Source: Paraburkholderia piptadeniae
Lineage (GTDB): Bacteria; Pseudomonadota; Gammaproteobacteria; Burkholderiales; Burkholderiaceae
Length of the DNA stretch: 64,000 nt
Direction: 5' to 3'
Assembly (NCBI RefSeq): GCF_900007165.1
Contig: NZ_CYGY02000035.1
Coordinates: forward strand, 186,001-250,000
Part shown: piece after piece, positions 24,651-32,823 of the stretch
How positions within the stretch are numbered: the first letter of the stretch is position 1
Layout: each line of letters begins with the position of its first letter
Notes under the pieces: generated by a model
The model's database searches: none
What the model saw: only the letters and a program-made list of their open reading frames with translations
What the model was told of the DNA's origin: nothing
Position numbers and translations under genes: made by a program

Positions 24651-25709
24651 TCAGAACCGCAACGCCACGGCCAGCAGCCCGCCGACGATACCGAACCCGA
24701 CCACCGAAACGGCCACGATCGTCAGCACGCGCGGACGGAACGAGCGCGCGAGCATCGCCAGCGACGGCACGCTGACGGGCGGGAGCGTCATCAGCAGCGC
24801 GCCGGCGGGGCCGACGCCCATGCCGAGCGACAGCATCGCCTGAATGATGGGCACTTCGCCCGCCGTCGGTATCACGAACAGCATGCCGGCGACGGCCAGC
24901 GCGACGATCCACACCAAGTCGTTGCCGATCTCCGGGCTGACATGCGGGAACAACCACGCACGCGCCGCGCCCAGCAGCAGGACGAGCACGATGTATTCCG
25001 GCACGAGGCGCACGGCCATCCGCGCGAAGATCGTGACCCAGCGGACGAACGGACTGCCCGAGCGCTGCTCGTCGACGAGCTCGATGAGGCGCGCGTCGGC
25101 CACTTGCGCTTCGGTCGGCGTGACGAGGCGGTTCACCAGATAGCCGAGCCCGAACACCATCGCGGCGCCGAGCACGATGCGCAGCCCTGCCCACTGCCAG
25201 CCGAGCACGAAGCCCATGAAGACGAGCGTCGCCGGATTCAGCACCGAATTGCCGAGCCAGAAGGCGATCGCGCCGCCCGGCGATGCCTGCCGCTCGCGCA
25301 ATCCGGCGACGACGGGCGCCGCGCAGCACGTGCACATCATGCCGGGCAACGAGAGCAAGCCGCCTGCCGCGACGCTGCCGAACCCCGTCTTGCCGAGCAG
25401 CCGCGCGACCCAGTGCGCGGGCAACAGCGCCTGTACGGCCGAGCCGAGCAGCAGGCCGAGCACCATCGCTTGCCAGATCGCCTTGCCGTACGCGAGCGCG
25501 TAGCCGAGCGCGGCGCTCCACGACGGCGCGGGCGGGCTCGCCGCGCTGCCCATCAGGATCGACGCGCCGATCGAATGCGTCGAAGCCGCGGTGAACGCGC
25601 GGTTGTAATACGGAAACCATTTGACGTAGGAAAGCCCGGCAATGGCGAGCAGCACGAAAATCGGCCAGGTCGAGGCGGCGATCGAAGTGGTGGAGCGCGA
25701 GGTATTCAT
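24651..25709 (-). CDS. COG0701-family permease (DUF318/ArsP-like)
   Basis: From the ATG at 25709 the protein has 352 residues and about eight to ten membrane helices. The family core occurs twice: LPGMMCTCCAAPVVAGLRER with FWLGNSVLNPATLVFMGFVL, and FVIPTAGEVPIIQAMLSLGM. The Cys-rich CTCCAAP loop stands where ArsP proteins have conserved cysteines. Members export organoarsenicals or other small solutes; the substrate here is unknown. A start further upstream (to 25862) is possible but adds a non-hydrophobic tail. Confidence 0.78.
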   Translation of the reverse strand: MNTSRSTTSIAASTWPIFVLLAIAGLSYVKWFPYYNRAFTAASTHSIGASILMGSAASPPAPSWSAALGYALAYGKAIWQAMVLGLLLGSAVQALLPAHWVARLLGKTGFGSVAAGGLLSLPGMMCTCCAAPVVAGLRERQASPGGAIAFWLGNSVLNPATLVFMGFVLGWQWAGLRIVLGAAMVFGLGYLVNRLVTPTEAQVADARLIELVDEQRSGSPFVRWVTIFARMAVRLVPEYIVLVLLLGAARAWLFPHVSPEIGNDLVWIVALAVAGMLFVIPTAGEVPIIQAMLSLGMGVGPAGALLMTLPPVSVPSLAMLARSFRPRVLTIVAVSVVGFGIVGGLLAVALRF

Positions 25710-26059
25710 CGTCGTGGTCGGTTCGCTTGGATTTCGCTTGAATGTCGCGCCGGTGCCCGTCCGTTCGGCGCATGCAAGGTCAGCATCGTGCATTGTATGC
25801 CGCGCGCGGCCCATGCACAGGAATGGGTGCGTGGCGTCGCGCACGTCACTCGGAGCGCGCAAGTGGCTGTCGAACGGAGGTCGGACGCGGCGGCCGCTGT
25901 GACGGCCGGGGTCCCGAAGGCGCTTGAAAGCGCTTGAAAATGTGTAAGCCCGCTATCGTACGCGAGTTTGCACGGCGATGTGCCGCCGCGCGTGTCTTGC
26001 CGGGAAGTCTTGCCTGCGAGCGTTGCGTTTGGGTCTTGCCATACGGTCGCTCGATCAGC

Positions 26060-26085
26060 GCGCCGCGGCATGCTTGCCGCGGCGC
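26060..26085. terminator. Strong hairpin downstream of tas
   Basis: GCGCCGCGGCA, TGCT loop, TGCCGCGGCGC: a perfect 11-bp stem 17 nt past the tas stop (minus strand). There is no T tract. The rest of 25710-26101 contains the permease upstream region and no recognisable gene. Confidence 0.5.
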
Positions 26086-26101
26086 ACCACACGAAACACG
26101 C

Positions 26102-27154
26102 TTAGGGCGCGGGATTCGGCTGCAGTTCGTGCAGCGCGTCGATCTCGGCGAGCGCTTCCGGCGACAGCTTCACGTCGATGCTTGCGACGTTCTCCTTCAG
26201 CTGATCGAGCGAGGTCGCGCCGATCAGGTTGCTTGTGACGAACGGCCGGCTGTTGACGAACGCGAGCGCGAACTGCGCGGGCGTCAGGTCGTGGCGCTTC
26301 GCCAGTTCGACGTAACGCGACGTCGCCTGGATGGCCTGCGGCTTGCTGTAGCGCTGGAAGCGCTCGAACAGCGAGATGCGCGCGCCCGCCGGACGCGCGC
26401 CGCCTTCGTACTTGCCCGACAGCCAGCCGAACGCGAGCGGCGAATACGCAAGCAGACCGACATGCTCGCGATGCGAGAACTCCGAGAGCCCCGCTTCGAA
26501 CGTGCGGTTCAGCAGGCTATACGGATTCTGGATCGACACGATGCGCGGCAAGCCGAGCTTCTCCGACGCGCGCAGGAACTGCGCGACGCCCCACGGCGTT
26601 TCGTTCGACACGCCGACATGACGCACCTTCCCTTCCTTCACGAAGTCGGCGAGCACGGAAAGCGTCTCTTCGATGGGCACGGTGTACGCATCGTCGATCC
26701 ACGGATACGCGGGGCGGCCGAACGTCATCGTGCTGCGATCGGGCCAGTGCAGCTGATACAGGTCGACGTAGTCCGTCTGCAGGCGCTTGAGGCTGTCGTG
26801 CAGCGCCTCGGTGAGATTCTTGCGATCGAACTGGTTGCCCTCGCCGCGAATGTGACGCGGATTGTGCGGCTGGCGCGCGGGGCCGGCGATCTTCGTCGCG
26901 AGCACGATCCTGTCGCGCGCGCTGCGATGCTGCGCGAGCCATGTGCCGATGTAGCGCTCCGTCGAGCCCTGCGTTTCAGCGCGCGGCGGCACGGGGTACA
27001 TTTCGGCGGTGTCGATCAGCGTGATGCCCTGGTCGAGCGCATAGTCGATCTGCGCGTGCGCGTCGCGTTCCGTGTTCTGCTCGCCCCACGTCATCGTGCC
27101 GAGACCGATCAGGCTGACCTGCACATCCGTATCGCCGAGTCTGCGATATTCCAT
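26102..27154 (-). CDS. tas: NADP(H)-dependent aldo-keto reductase, Tas family
   Basis: The start at 27154 has GAGGGGA upstream; 350 residues, like E. coli Tas (346). Shared stretches include LIGLGTMTWGEQNTERDAHA, IDTAEMYPVPPRAETQGSTE, LHDSLKRLQTDYVDLYQLHW and QNPYSLLNRTFEAGLSEFS. The catalytic Asp-Tyr-Lys-His set of aldo-keto reductases is present (DTAEMY, ATK, LHW). It is cytosolic with broad carbonyl reduction; the physiological substrate is unclear. It is divergent from an MFS gene. Confidence 0.92.
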   Translation of the reverse strand: MEYRRLGDTDVQVSLIGLGTMTWGEQNTERDAHAQIDYALDQGITLIDTAEMYPVPPRAETQGSTERYIGTWLAQHRSARDRIVLATKIAGPARQPHNPRHIRGEGNQFDRKNLTEALHDSLKRLQTDYVDLYQLHWPDRSTMTFGRPAYPWIDDAYTVPIEETLSVLADFVKEGKVRHVGVSNETPWGVAQFLRASEKLGLPRIVSIQNPYSLLNRTFEAGLSEFSHREHVGLLAYSPLAFGWLSGKYEGGARPAGARISLFERFQRYSKPQAIQATSRYVELAKRHDLTPAQFALAFVNSRPFVTSNLIGATSLDQLKENVASIDVKLSPEALAEIDALHELQPNPAP

Positions 27155-27310
27155 CGAACTGTTCCCCTCTTTCTGATGTTCCTGGTCTTGTCGAGTGACA
27201 AAACGGCAAGGCGCGAAATTACCACGTCCGCGCAAAACGCGTGCGTGGCTAGAATGTCGGTTGGCCGCCGATGCGGCCGGTTTCGATGCGCTTACAACCT
27301 TCGGAGTGTC

Positions 27311-28753
27311 ATGTCGATGTCAGATACGCCGACTGCGCGATCCGGCCGTGCGGATAGCCGGCAGTCGCTGATCGTCACGCTCGTGGCCGCGGCGTTCTTC
27401 ATGGAGAACCTCGACGGCACGATCATCGCCACCGCGTTGCCGCAAATGGCGCGCTCGTTCGGCGTGCATGCCGTCGATCTGTCGATCGGCATCACGTCGT
27501 ATCTGCTGACGCTTGCCGTGTTCATCCCGATCAGCGGCTGGGCCGCCGACCGCTTCGGCGTGCGCAACGTGTTCACGGCCGCGCTCGCGGTGTTCACGGC
27601 GGCGTCCGTCGCGTGCGGGATGACCAACGGGCTCGTCGAATTCACGGCGGCGCGCATCGTGCAGGGCATCGGCGGAGCGATGATGGTGCCCGTCGGACGC
27701 CTCGCCGTTTTGCGCGCGACGTCCAAAGACGACCTGATGCGCGCGATTTCGATCATCACGTGGCCGGGGCTCGTCGCGCCCGTCATCGGACCGCCGCTCG
27801 GCGGCTTCATCACGACTTACTCGTCGTGGCGCTGGATCTTCTTTCTGAATCTGCCGCTCGGCATCGTCGGCATCGTGCTCGCGTGGCGCTTCATCGGCGC
27901 GGCGCGCGACACGCAGAAGCGCCCGTTCGACAGCGCCGGCTTCGTGCTGTGCGGCATCGCGGGCACGGCCGTCATGTACGCGATGGAACTGCTCGGCCGC
28001 TCGGACGCGCCGTGGCGCGAAGCGCTCGCGTTTCTCGCGGGCGGCCTCGCGTCGGGCGCGGCCGCGCTGCTTCATCTGCGCCGCAGTCCTCATCCCGTCG
28101 TCGATCTGTCGGCGTTTCGCGTGAAGACGTTCGCCGTCGCGATGGGCGGCGGTTCGCTCTTTCGCGTATCGATCAGCGCGGTGCCGTTTCTGCTGCCGCT
28201 GATGTTCCAGTTGGGCTTCGGAATGAACGCGTTCCAGTCGGGCCTGCTGACGCTCGTGGTGTTCGCGGGCAATCTGTCGATGAAGCTCGTGACGACACCC
28301 GTGATGCGGCGCTTCGGTTTTCGAACGGTGCTGCTCGTCAATGGCGCGCTCGCGGCGCTGAGCATTGCGGCGATGAGTCTGCTGACGGCCTCGACGCCTC
28401 TCGTGCTGACGGGTATCGTGCTGTTCGCGAGCGGCCTGTCGCGCTCGCTACAATTCACGGCCGTCAATACGCTCAGCTTCGCCGATGTGCCGAAGCCGCA
28501 GATGAGCGGCGCGTCGACGCTATCGAGCACGCTCTCGCAGATGACGATGGGCATGGGTGTCGCGCTCGGCGCGATCGCGATGCGGCTCGCCGCGTGGCTG
28601 CATGGACACGGTACGCGGTCGGTGACGACGGCCGATTTCAGCGTCGCGTTCCTGCTGGTGGCCGTCGTCGGGCTGCTCGCGATTTTCGATGTGTTCGGTC
28701 TCGAGCGCGATGCGGGCGCGCATGTGAGCGGGTATCGGCGGAAGCGGACGTAA
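27311..28753 (+). CDS. MFS drug efflux transporter, DHA2 (14-TM) type
   Basis: The open frame extends far upstream, antisense to tas; the real start is the ATG at 27311 after GGAG, giving 480 residues. Motif features of the DHA2 group are MENLDGTIIATALPQMARSF (motif D1), GWAADRFGVRNVF (motif A), IVQGIGGAMMVPVGRLAVLR (motif B) and GPPLGGFITTYSSWRWIFFL (motif C). It is a proton-driven exporter for hydrophobic compounds in the inner membrane. TAGAAT at 27250 is a possible -10 box. Confidence 0.9.
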   Translation: MSMSDTPTARSGRADSRQSLIVTLVAAAFFMENLDGTIIATALPQMARSFGVHAVDLSIGITSYLLTLAVFIPISGWAADRFGVRNVFTAALAVFTAASVACGMTNGLVEFTAARIVQGIGGAMMVPVGRLAVLRATSKDDLMRAISIITWPGLVAPVIGPPLGGFITTYSSWRWIFFLNLPLGIVGIVLAWRFIGAARDTQKRPFDSAGFVLCGIAGTAVMYAMELLGRSDAPWREALAFLAGGLASGAAALLHLRRSPHPVVDLSAFRVKTFAVAMGGGSLFRVSISAVPFLLPLMFQLGFGMNAFQSGLLTLVVFAGNLSMKLVTTPVMRRFGFRTVLLVNGALAALSIAAMSLLTASTPLVLTGIVLFASGLSRSLQFTAVNTLSFADVPKPQMSGASTLSSTLSQMTMGMGVALGAIAMRLAAWLHGHGTRSVTTADFSVAFLLVAVVGLLAIFDVFGLERDAGAHVSGYRRKRT

Positions 28754-28796
28754 GCGGTGTGCTTTGTCCTTGTCTTTGTTTGAATGCGATTTGGCG

Positions 28797-29009
28797 ATGA
28801 ATGTCGAACAGTTCGAGTTGCTTGTGACGCGTGTGATGCCGTATGGCAAGTACAAAGGGCGCGTGATCGCCGATTTGCCGGGGCACTACCTCAACTGGTT
28901 CGCGCGCGAAGGATTTCCGCCCGGCGAGATCGGGCGGCTGCTCGCGTTGATGCATGAAATCGATCACAACGGCTTGAAGAGCTTGCTGGAGCCGTTGAGG
29001 AAGAAGTGA
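28797..29009 (+). CDS. DUF3820-family small protein
   Basis: The ATG at 28797 gives 70 residues; TTG codons further upstream are less likely. The core MPYGKYKGRVIADLPGHYLN plus WFAREGFPPGEIGRLL is the DUF3820 signature (GKYKGxxIxdLPxxYLxWF). Homologues are small soluble proteins with a proposed nucleic-acid role; one is known as a quorum-sensing-regulated virulence factor. It is the last host gene before attL. Confidence 0.82.
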   Translation: MNVEQFELLVTRVMPYGKYKGRVIADLPGHYLNWFAREGFPPGEIGRLLALMHEIDHNGLKSLLEPLRKK

Positions 29010-29103
29010 ACGGCTTTGTGCCGTGTGTGACGTCGCGCTATGGTTCAAGTTCGACGCCCTGCATCGAATGCGACGGGCCCCGAAAACATGGCCCCCAAAA
29101 CAA

Positions 29104-29134
29104 AAACGGCACCGCGATTTTCGCCGTGCCGTTT
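29104..29134. terminator. Intrinsic terminator at the host-prophage border
   Basis: AAACGGCAC, 13-nt loop, GTGCCGTTT followed by CTC; an AAAA run precedes it, so it can work in both directions. It ends transcription of the DUF3820 gene or of the original tRNA-His transcript on the minus strand. Confidence 0.7.
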
Positions 29135-29154
29135 CTCGATGCCGCTGAATTCTT

Positions 29155-29202
29155 TGGGGTGGCTGATGGGACTCGAACCCACGACGACAGGAATCACAAT
29201 CC
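29155..29202 (-). other. attL: 48-nt 3' fragment of tRNA-His
   Basis: Read on the minus strand this is GGATTGTGATTCCTG (anticodon loop TTGTGAT, anticodon GTG), the T arm GTGGGTTCGAGTCCCA and the acceptor end ending ...CCACCCCA. Immediately 5' of the fragment the anticodon stem no longer pairs fully (CTGGA against TCCTG) and no D arm or acceptor 5' strand is found, so the gene is cut. This is the classic scar of a phage that integrated into the 3' half of a tRNA gene; the full tRNA should be restored at the other end. Confidence 0.9.
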
Positions 29203-29343
29203 AGTCGTCAATTTCCCGCGCAGCCCCGCCATTGTTGGACATGGCTAACCGGTCGTCAGAACGAATATAGCAGATCACCCCACCATTTAATGCGGGTTTC
29301 CAGAGACCCATTCCGAAATTCGGGGCCGGGAAAGCGTCAGCTA

Positions 29344-29363
29344 TACTGTATAAAAACACAGTG
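29344..29363 (+). promoter_or_regulatory. SOS box at the prophage left end
   Basis: TACTGTATAAAAACACAGTG, with CTG at 29346-29348, N10, and CAG at 29359-29361. It differs little from the first host lexA box (CTGTATAAAAATACAG). It lies 14 nt upstream of the ATG at 29377, where bound LexA would block the start region. Confidence 0.88.
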
Positions 29364-29376
29364 TTTTAGACAGACC

Positions 29377-29655
29377 ATGCGCCTCACCCCAACCGACTTT
29401 CCGACCGTCAGCGACCACGAACTCAGGGAGCTTTGGCGCCGTTTCCGGGATCCAGACGTGCGCCGACTGATCCTCGAAGTGCATCGCGCCCGCGCCGCCA
29501 TGCGACAGGTGCACGCGGATGCGCTCGATGCCCAGCTGGCGATCTGGCATAAGGAGGACGGCGAGCTGAAGGCGAAGCTGCAGCACGTCATCGACGCGAT
29601 GCTCGAGGAGAAGGTGCGGCTCGGCGTGATGGGCGGAAGCCTGCCGAAGGACTAG
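29377..29655 (+). CDS. Small prophage protein under SOS control, function unknown
   Basis: 92 residues, plus strand, against the direction of the late genes. The sequence is soluble and largely helical (DHELRELWRRFRDPDVRRLI, ALDAQLAIWHKEDGELKAKL) with no membrane segment. It starts 14 nt after an SOS box, so DNA damage should induce it. LexA-controlled phage genes of this kind can be antirepressors (Tum in phage 186), which is a possible but unproven role. Its stop overlaps the convergent patatin gene by four bases. Confidence 0.75.
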   Translation: MRLTPTDFPTVSDHELRELWRRFRDPDVRRLILEVHRARAAMRQVHADALDAQLAIWHKEDGELKAKLQHVIDAMLEEKVRLGVMGGSLPKD

Positions 29656-30455
29656 AGGCTGGAGAGCGCGAGCTGCGTGTTCGTGTAGCCGTCCTCGTAA
29701 AGCCTGCGCCGAGTCGCGAGCGGCATGTTGCGGTCAAACGAACTCGCGTAGCCCGTCGGAATGCGCGCGATCGTGGCGCCGCTGCGCTGGTCGAGGTCGA
29801 CGTGCGCGGTCTCGTTCGCCGCCAACATCAGATCGATGATCCGCGGCGCGAGCGTCCGCAACCCGTACCTGCCCGGCCGCAGCGGCGCGTCATCCGATAC
29901 GAGATAGATCCCGAGCCGCGGCACCTCGTCGACCGTCAGATCGCTGACAGGCACATTGTCGGCCGTGCCGCCGTCGACGAGCAGCGCACCGGCGACGTCG
30001 ACGGGCGGAAACACGATCGGAATCGATGCGCTCGCGCGCGCCGCCATCCCGATCGGCACCTTCGGCGTCGTCTCGCGCGAGAACTGGAATTCCTTCTCCG
30101 TCAGCAGATCGGCCGCGATGATCTTGAGGTCGAGCTCGAGATCCGCGAACGTCTTGCCCTTGCTCCCGTCACGCAGGAACGCCTCGAGCGCAGTCCCCGA
30201 GCACAGCGCTTGATGCCGTAGTACTGCCCACGGCGAGAAGCGCATCATCGGAGACCAGTCCATCCGCATGCACAGATCGTGCATGTCGCCCAGCCGCATG
30301 CCACCCGCATACATGGCCGCGACGATCGATCCGCCCGACGTGCCCGCAAGCTCGATGATCTCGTAGCCGGCATCGACGATCGCCTGCAGCGCGCCGAGGT
30401 GCGCGCCGAGGCGAAAGCCGGATCCGCTCAGTGCAACACGGATCCGTTTCTTCAT
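29652..30455 (-). CDS. Patatin-like phospholipase
   Basis: The ATG at 30455 overlaps the stop of the upstream lipoprotein gene (ATGA); 267 residues. The patatin dyad is present: nucleophile in LAGTSGGSIVAAMYAGG (GxSxG) and Asp in LLVDGGTADNVPV. The oxyanion loop reads LSGSGFRLGAHLGAL instead of the usual GGGxRG. It should hydrolyse lipid acyl esters. It is the last gene of the lysis block, so roles in lysis or as lysogeny cargo are both open. No signal peptide is seen, so it starts out cytosolic. Confidence 0.85.
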   Translation of the reverse strand: MKKRIRVALSGSGFRLGAHLGALQAIVDAGYEIIELAGTSGGSIVAAMYAGGMRLGDMHDLCMRMDWSPMMRFSPWAVLRHQALCSGTALEAFLRDGSKGKTFADLELDLKIIAADLLTEKEFQFSRETTPKVPIGMAARASASIPIVFPPVDVAGALLVDGGTADNVPVSDLTVDEVPRLGIYLVSDDAPLRPGRYGLRTLAPRIIDLMLAANETAHVDLDQRSGATIARIPTGYASSFDRNMPLATRRRLYEDGYTNTQLALSSL

Positions 30456-30925
30456 GATGCGATGACCGTGCTCGCGGCCGCCGGCGCCGAAGCTGGATCC
30501 GGCGCCGGTGTCGTGCTCGTCGTCGCTGGTTGCAACGCTATCGCCGTATTGACCGCGAGCGTGGCCACGTCGATAGCTGCATTCGCACTGTTCTTCATCT
30601 GCTGTTGCAGGCTCGACGCAGCCACGAGCGTTTTCAGCAGCGGCAATCCCACGTCGACGAGAGCCTGCAGATTCGGTTTCGTAACCGTCACGCCCGACGC
30701 GCAGACCTTGTCGAGCGCGGGTTTGAAGTCGTTGTTGAGCGTGTTCAGCGCGCCGCCCGTGAACACGCCGTCGTCCGTCATGATCTGGACGGCCGTTTTG
30801 GCGTCTGCGCAGACGAGCGCGGTCGCCTGCTGGAAAGACAGTGAGGGAGCCGTGCCCTGACAGCCCGCGAGCAGGGCGACGGACGCGGGGAGGCCTGCCG
30901 CAAGCAGCATACGTAGTCGTTTCAT
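30452..30925 (-). CDS. Prophage lipoprotein
   Basis: 157 residues. Lipoprotein signal MKRLRMLLAAGLPASVALLA followed by GC gives a clear lipobox with Cys22 as the lipidated residue. The rest is helical and Ala/Thr-rich with a Pro/Ala tail (about residues 130-157). It is coupled to the patatin gene by an ATGA overlap, which suggests a joint function, for example an envelope partner of the phospholipase. No family is recognised. Confidence 0.78.
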   Translation of the reverse strand: MKRLRMLLAAGLPASVALLAGCQGTAPSLSFQQATALVCADAKTAVQIMTDDGVFTGGALNTLNNDFKPALDKVCASGVTVTKPNLQALVDVGLPLLKTLVAASSLQQQMKNSANAAIDVATLAVNTAIALQPATTSTTPAPDPASAPAAASTVIAS

Positions 30926-30934
30926 GTGGGTCTC

Positions 30935-31261
30935 TTACTTGAGGGTTTTGATTGCCGTCACGGCCGCGCCAGCGGCGGCCGCAGCGACGTCTGATGCCGC
31001 AGCAGCGGCGGTTGCCTGCCCCTGGAATGCTTCGACGTCTGTTTCCCGGAGCGAGATGGTGAAGTCCCCAGCTGGGGTGCGCGTGAACGTGGCGTCGACG
31101 GTGGCCATCTGCTTGCCATTCCAGACGCGCAGCACGCAACAGCTGGGGGGATTACTGTCAGGGATAGGCTCGATCTCATACCGCGCGATGCCCGCGTACC
31201 AGAGCGACGCGCATCCGGACAGGCTCGCGGCAATGAGTGCCGCAACCATGAGCCGGATCAT
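30935..31261 (-). CDS. Small prophage lipoprotein (possible outer spanin)
   Basis: 108 residues with signal MIRLMVAALIAASLSGC; the lipobox is LSGC with Cys17. The mature part carries an IxPxPDSNPPSCCVLRVWNG segment and an Ala-rich C-terminal helix. Its start overlaps the stop of the upstream membrane protein (ATGA). Position after endolysin is where Rz1-type outer spanins are found, but it is longer than most and no spanin match can be claimed. Confidence 0.72.
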   Translation of the reverse strand: MIRLMVAALIAASLSGCASLWYAGIARYEIEPIPDSNPPSCCVLRVWNGKQMATVDATFTRTPAGDFTISLRETDVEAFQGQATAAAAASDVAAAAAGAAVTAIKTLK

Positions 31262-31596
31262 TGGACGGTTGGCGGCGTCGCCACGGGCGGCGACGTCGGG
31301 TTAGGTGTGGGCGGCGGCGACATGACACCGGACGTCGGTTGATATCCGCCCGCGATCTTTTCCCCGAGGGTCGCGGTTGTCGGTGCTTCCTTTTCCGGAT
31401 CGAATCGAAGCAGTTTGCCCGGCACCACAGTCGACTTCGATTCTGTCGAGGCGTGATAGACGCCGAGACCGACGAGCGCCTGGCTGATGGCAAACACGAG
31501 CGGATCGGGTGGCACCATTTTCATAATCACCAGCGCGAGCCAGATGGCGAACAGAAGCACGGCGGCCAGAAACTTCGCCCACATCGATGAGTTCAA
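31258..31596 (-). CDS. Membrane protein of the lysis block (holin candidate)
   Basis: A TTG at 31596 is chosen because GGAG lies 7 nt upstream; ATG 31584 is 19 nt from it. About 112 residues with two hydrophobic stretches, KFLAAVLLFAIWLALVIMK and DPLVFAISQALVGLGVYHA, then a hydrophilic Pro/Thr-rich tail. Two N-terminal helices next to the endolysin gene fit a class II holin; the long tail is unusual. Function is inferred from position. Confidence 0.6.
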   Translation of the reverse strand: MNSSMWAKFLAAVLLFAIWLALVIMKMVPPDPLVFAISQALVGLGVYHASTESKSTVVPGKLLRFDPEKEAPTTATLGEKIAGGYQPTSGVMSPPPTPNPTSPPVATPPTVQ

Positions 31597-31644
31597 GGTC
31601 AATCTCCAGGTGAAAAAGCCGCATGAAGGCGGCGAATTGGGTGA

Positions 31645-32208
31645 TCAGATGCCGAGCGCCTGCTTGCAGCTCGTGTAGAGCAGATTTCGATCGTCCATCC
31701 CTTCGGGCATCGCCGCGCTGTTTGGATTGCCGAGGTTGATCGCGCGCGAAAGCGTCAGAAACGCGCCGGCATCGGCGTATGCGTTGAAGTTGCGGTCGCT
31801 CCAGAACTGCGCGGCCGCGAGTGCGGCTGTCGACGGCTCGATGATCAGATCGGGACTTCCCTCGAGGTCGACGCCGATCTTCTGCCCCGTCACCCGATAG
31901 TTGTATCGGCCCGTGATCTGGATAAGACCGCCGCCCCGGTACCGGAAACCGTCGCCGGGCTGGCTGTTGCCTAGCGCCTTCGATTTCGGCGTGAACGGCT
32001 CATATAGACGCTGCGCGGGCGTGGGGCCCCAGATCTCGCGTAGCCAGACGAAGCGGCCGCATTCGTGGCCGCACTGCGCGAGAAAAGCGGCCTGACGCAT
32101 CGGTGAATCGATGTCATACAGCGCCATCGCGGCGCTAAGCGGATCTGCCCACTGGGTTGCACGGGCGAGCGAGATCTGCAGCGCCGAGGCGAGCGTTTCG
32201 GGAGACAT
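31645..32208 (-). CDS. Endolysin, glycoside hydrolase family 19
   Basis: 187 residues, the usual size of phage GH19 endolysins. The catalytic Glu stands in FLAQCGHECGRFVWLRE, and the second signature is FRYRGGGLIQITGRYNYRVT. It cleaves the glycan strands of peptidoglycan during lysis. There is no signal peptide, so it depends on a holin. It lies between two coiled-coil membrane proteins upstream and the holin candidate downstream. Confidence 0.92.
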   Translation of the reverse strand: MSPETLASALQISLARATQWADPLSAAMALYDIDSPMRQAAFLAQCGHECGRFVWLREIWGPTPAQRLYEPFTPKSKALGNSQPGDGFRYRGGGLIQITGRYNYRVTGQKIGVDLEGSPDLIIEPSTAALAAAQFWSDRNFNAYADAGAFLTLSRAINLGNPNSAAMPEGMDDRNLLYTSCKQALGI

Positions 32209-32253
32209 TGGGATCCTCCGCGCGAAGGACTCGCGCGAGTTCAGACTGAAGAA

Positions 32254-32823
32254 CTACTGGCGGTAACCAGCCCACGGCTTCGCGGGCAAGGTCGGTTGTG
32301 TTGCACGATCCAGCTTGCGGTCGACGGCCTTTGCCGTGCTCGCCGCCTCATCGGCCTTTACGGCGACGTCGGTTACCTTCTGCTCGACCGTCGCCGTGCT
32401 CTTCTGCGCGGCCGTGGCAGCGGCCGCAGCTTCCTTCGTTTGCTTGAGCATGGCGGCCGTGCGCTGATCGTTCACGCGCGCGCGATCGCCCAGGAATCGA
32501 AGTGTGTAAGCCGCGAGCTCATTCGTGGTCGTCATCAGGCCTTTCATATCGGCGACGTCGGCCGCCGTGCGCTTGTCCATCTCTTCACGCGCCGCCAGCG
32601 TGGACTTGAGACCGCTGATCTGCGAAGAAAACTCGCGCGTGCAGGCAGCCCTCTCTTCGGCGCGCACAACGGGGAAACGCGCGACAAGCGACGTTCGCTC
32701 GGTCGAGTTCATCCAGTTCATGATCGCCGCGCCGACGGCTCCGGCGAGCAGCACTACCAGCACGTTGATCACGTAGAGGTCCCACCTGTGCCAGACCGCT
32801 TTGATGTGTTCGCCTTTCGTCAT
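32254..32823 (-). CDS. Membrane-anchored coiled-coil protein (inner-spanin-like)
   Basis: 189 residues: one N-terminal helix (LYVINVLVVLLAGAVGAAIM, about residues 16-35), then a long Ala/Lys/Glu-rich coiled coil (KQTKEAAAAATAAQKSTATV and following). A single membrane helix plus periplasmic coiled coil beside an endolysin is the layout of Rz-type inner spanins. No sequence-level match is claimed. Overlaps the upstream gene by ATGA. Confidence 0.6.
   Translation of the reverse strand: MTKGEHIKAVWHRWDLYVINVLVVLLAGAVGAAIMNWMNSTERTSLVARFPVVRAEERAACTREFSSQISGLKSTLAAREEMDKRTAADVADMKGLMTTTNELAAYTLRFLGDRARVNDQRTAAMLKQTKEAAAAATAAQKSTATVEQKVTDVAVKADEAASTAKAVDRKLDRATQPTLPAKPWAGYRQ

Noticed and set aside
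25934..27310. N-terminal extension of the MFS gene by 459 codons
   Set aside because: The extension runs antisense through tas and has no domain; ATG 27311 has a ribosome site and begins the family sequence.
29155..29202. Functional tRNA-His gene
   Set aside because: Only the 3' part is present; the acceptor 5' strand and D arm are missing and the anticodon stem is mismatched.
30456..31139. N-terminal extension of the patatin gene across both lipoprotein genes
   Set aside because: The lipoprotein frames have signal peptides with lipoboxes, and the ATGA junction gives the natural patatin start.
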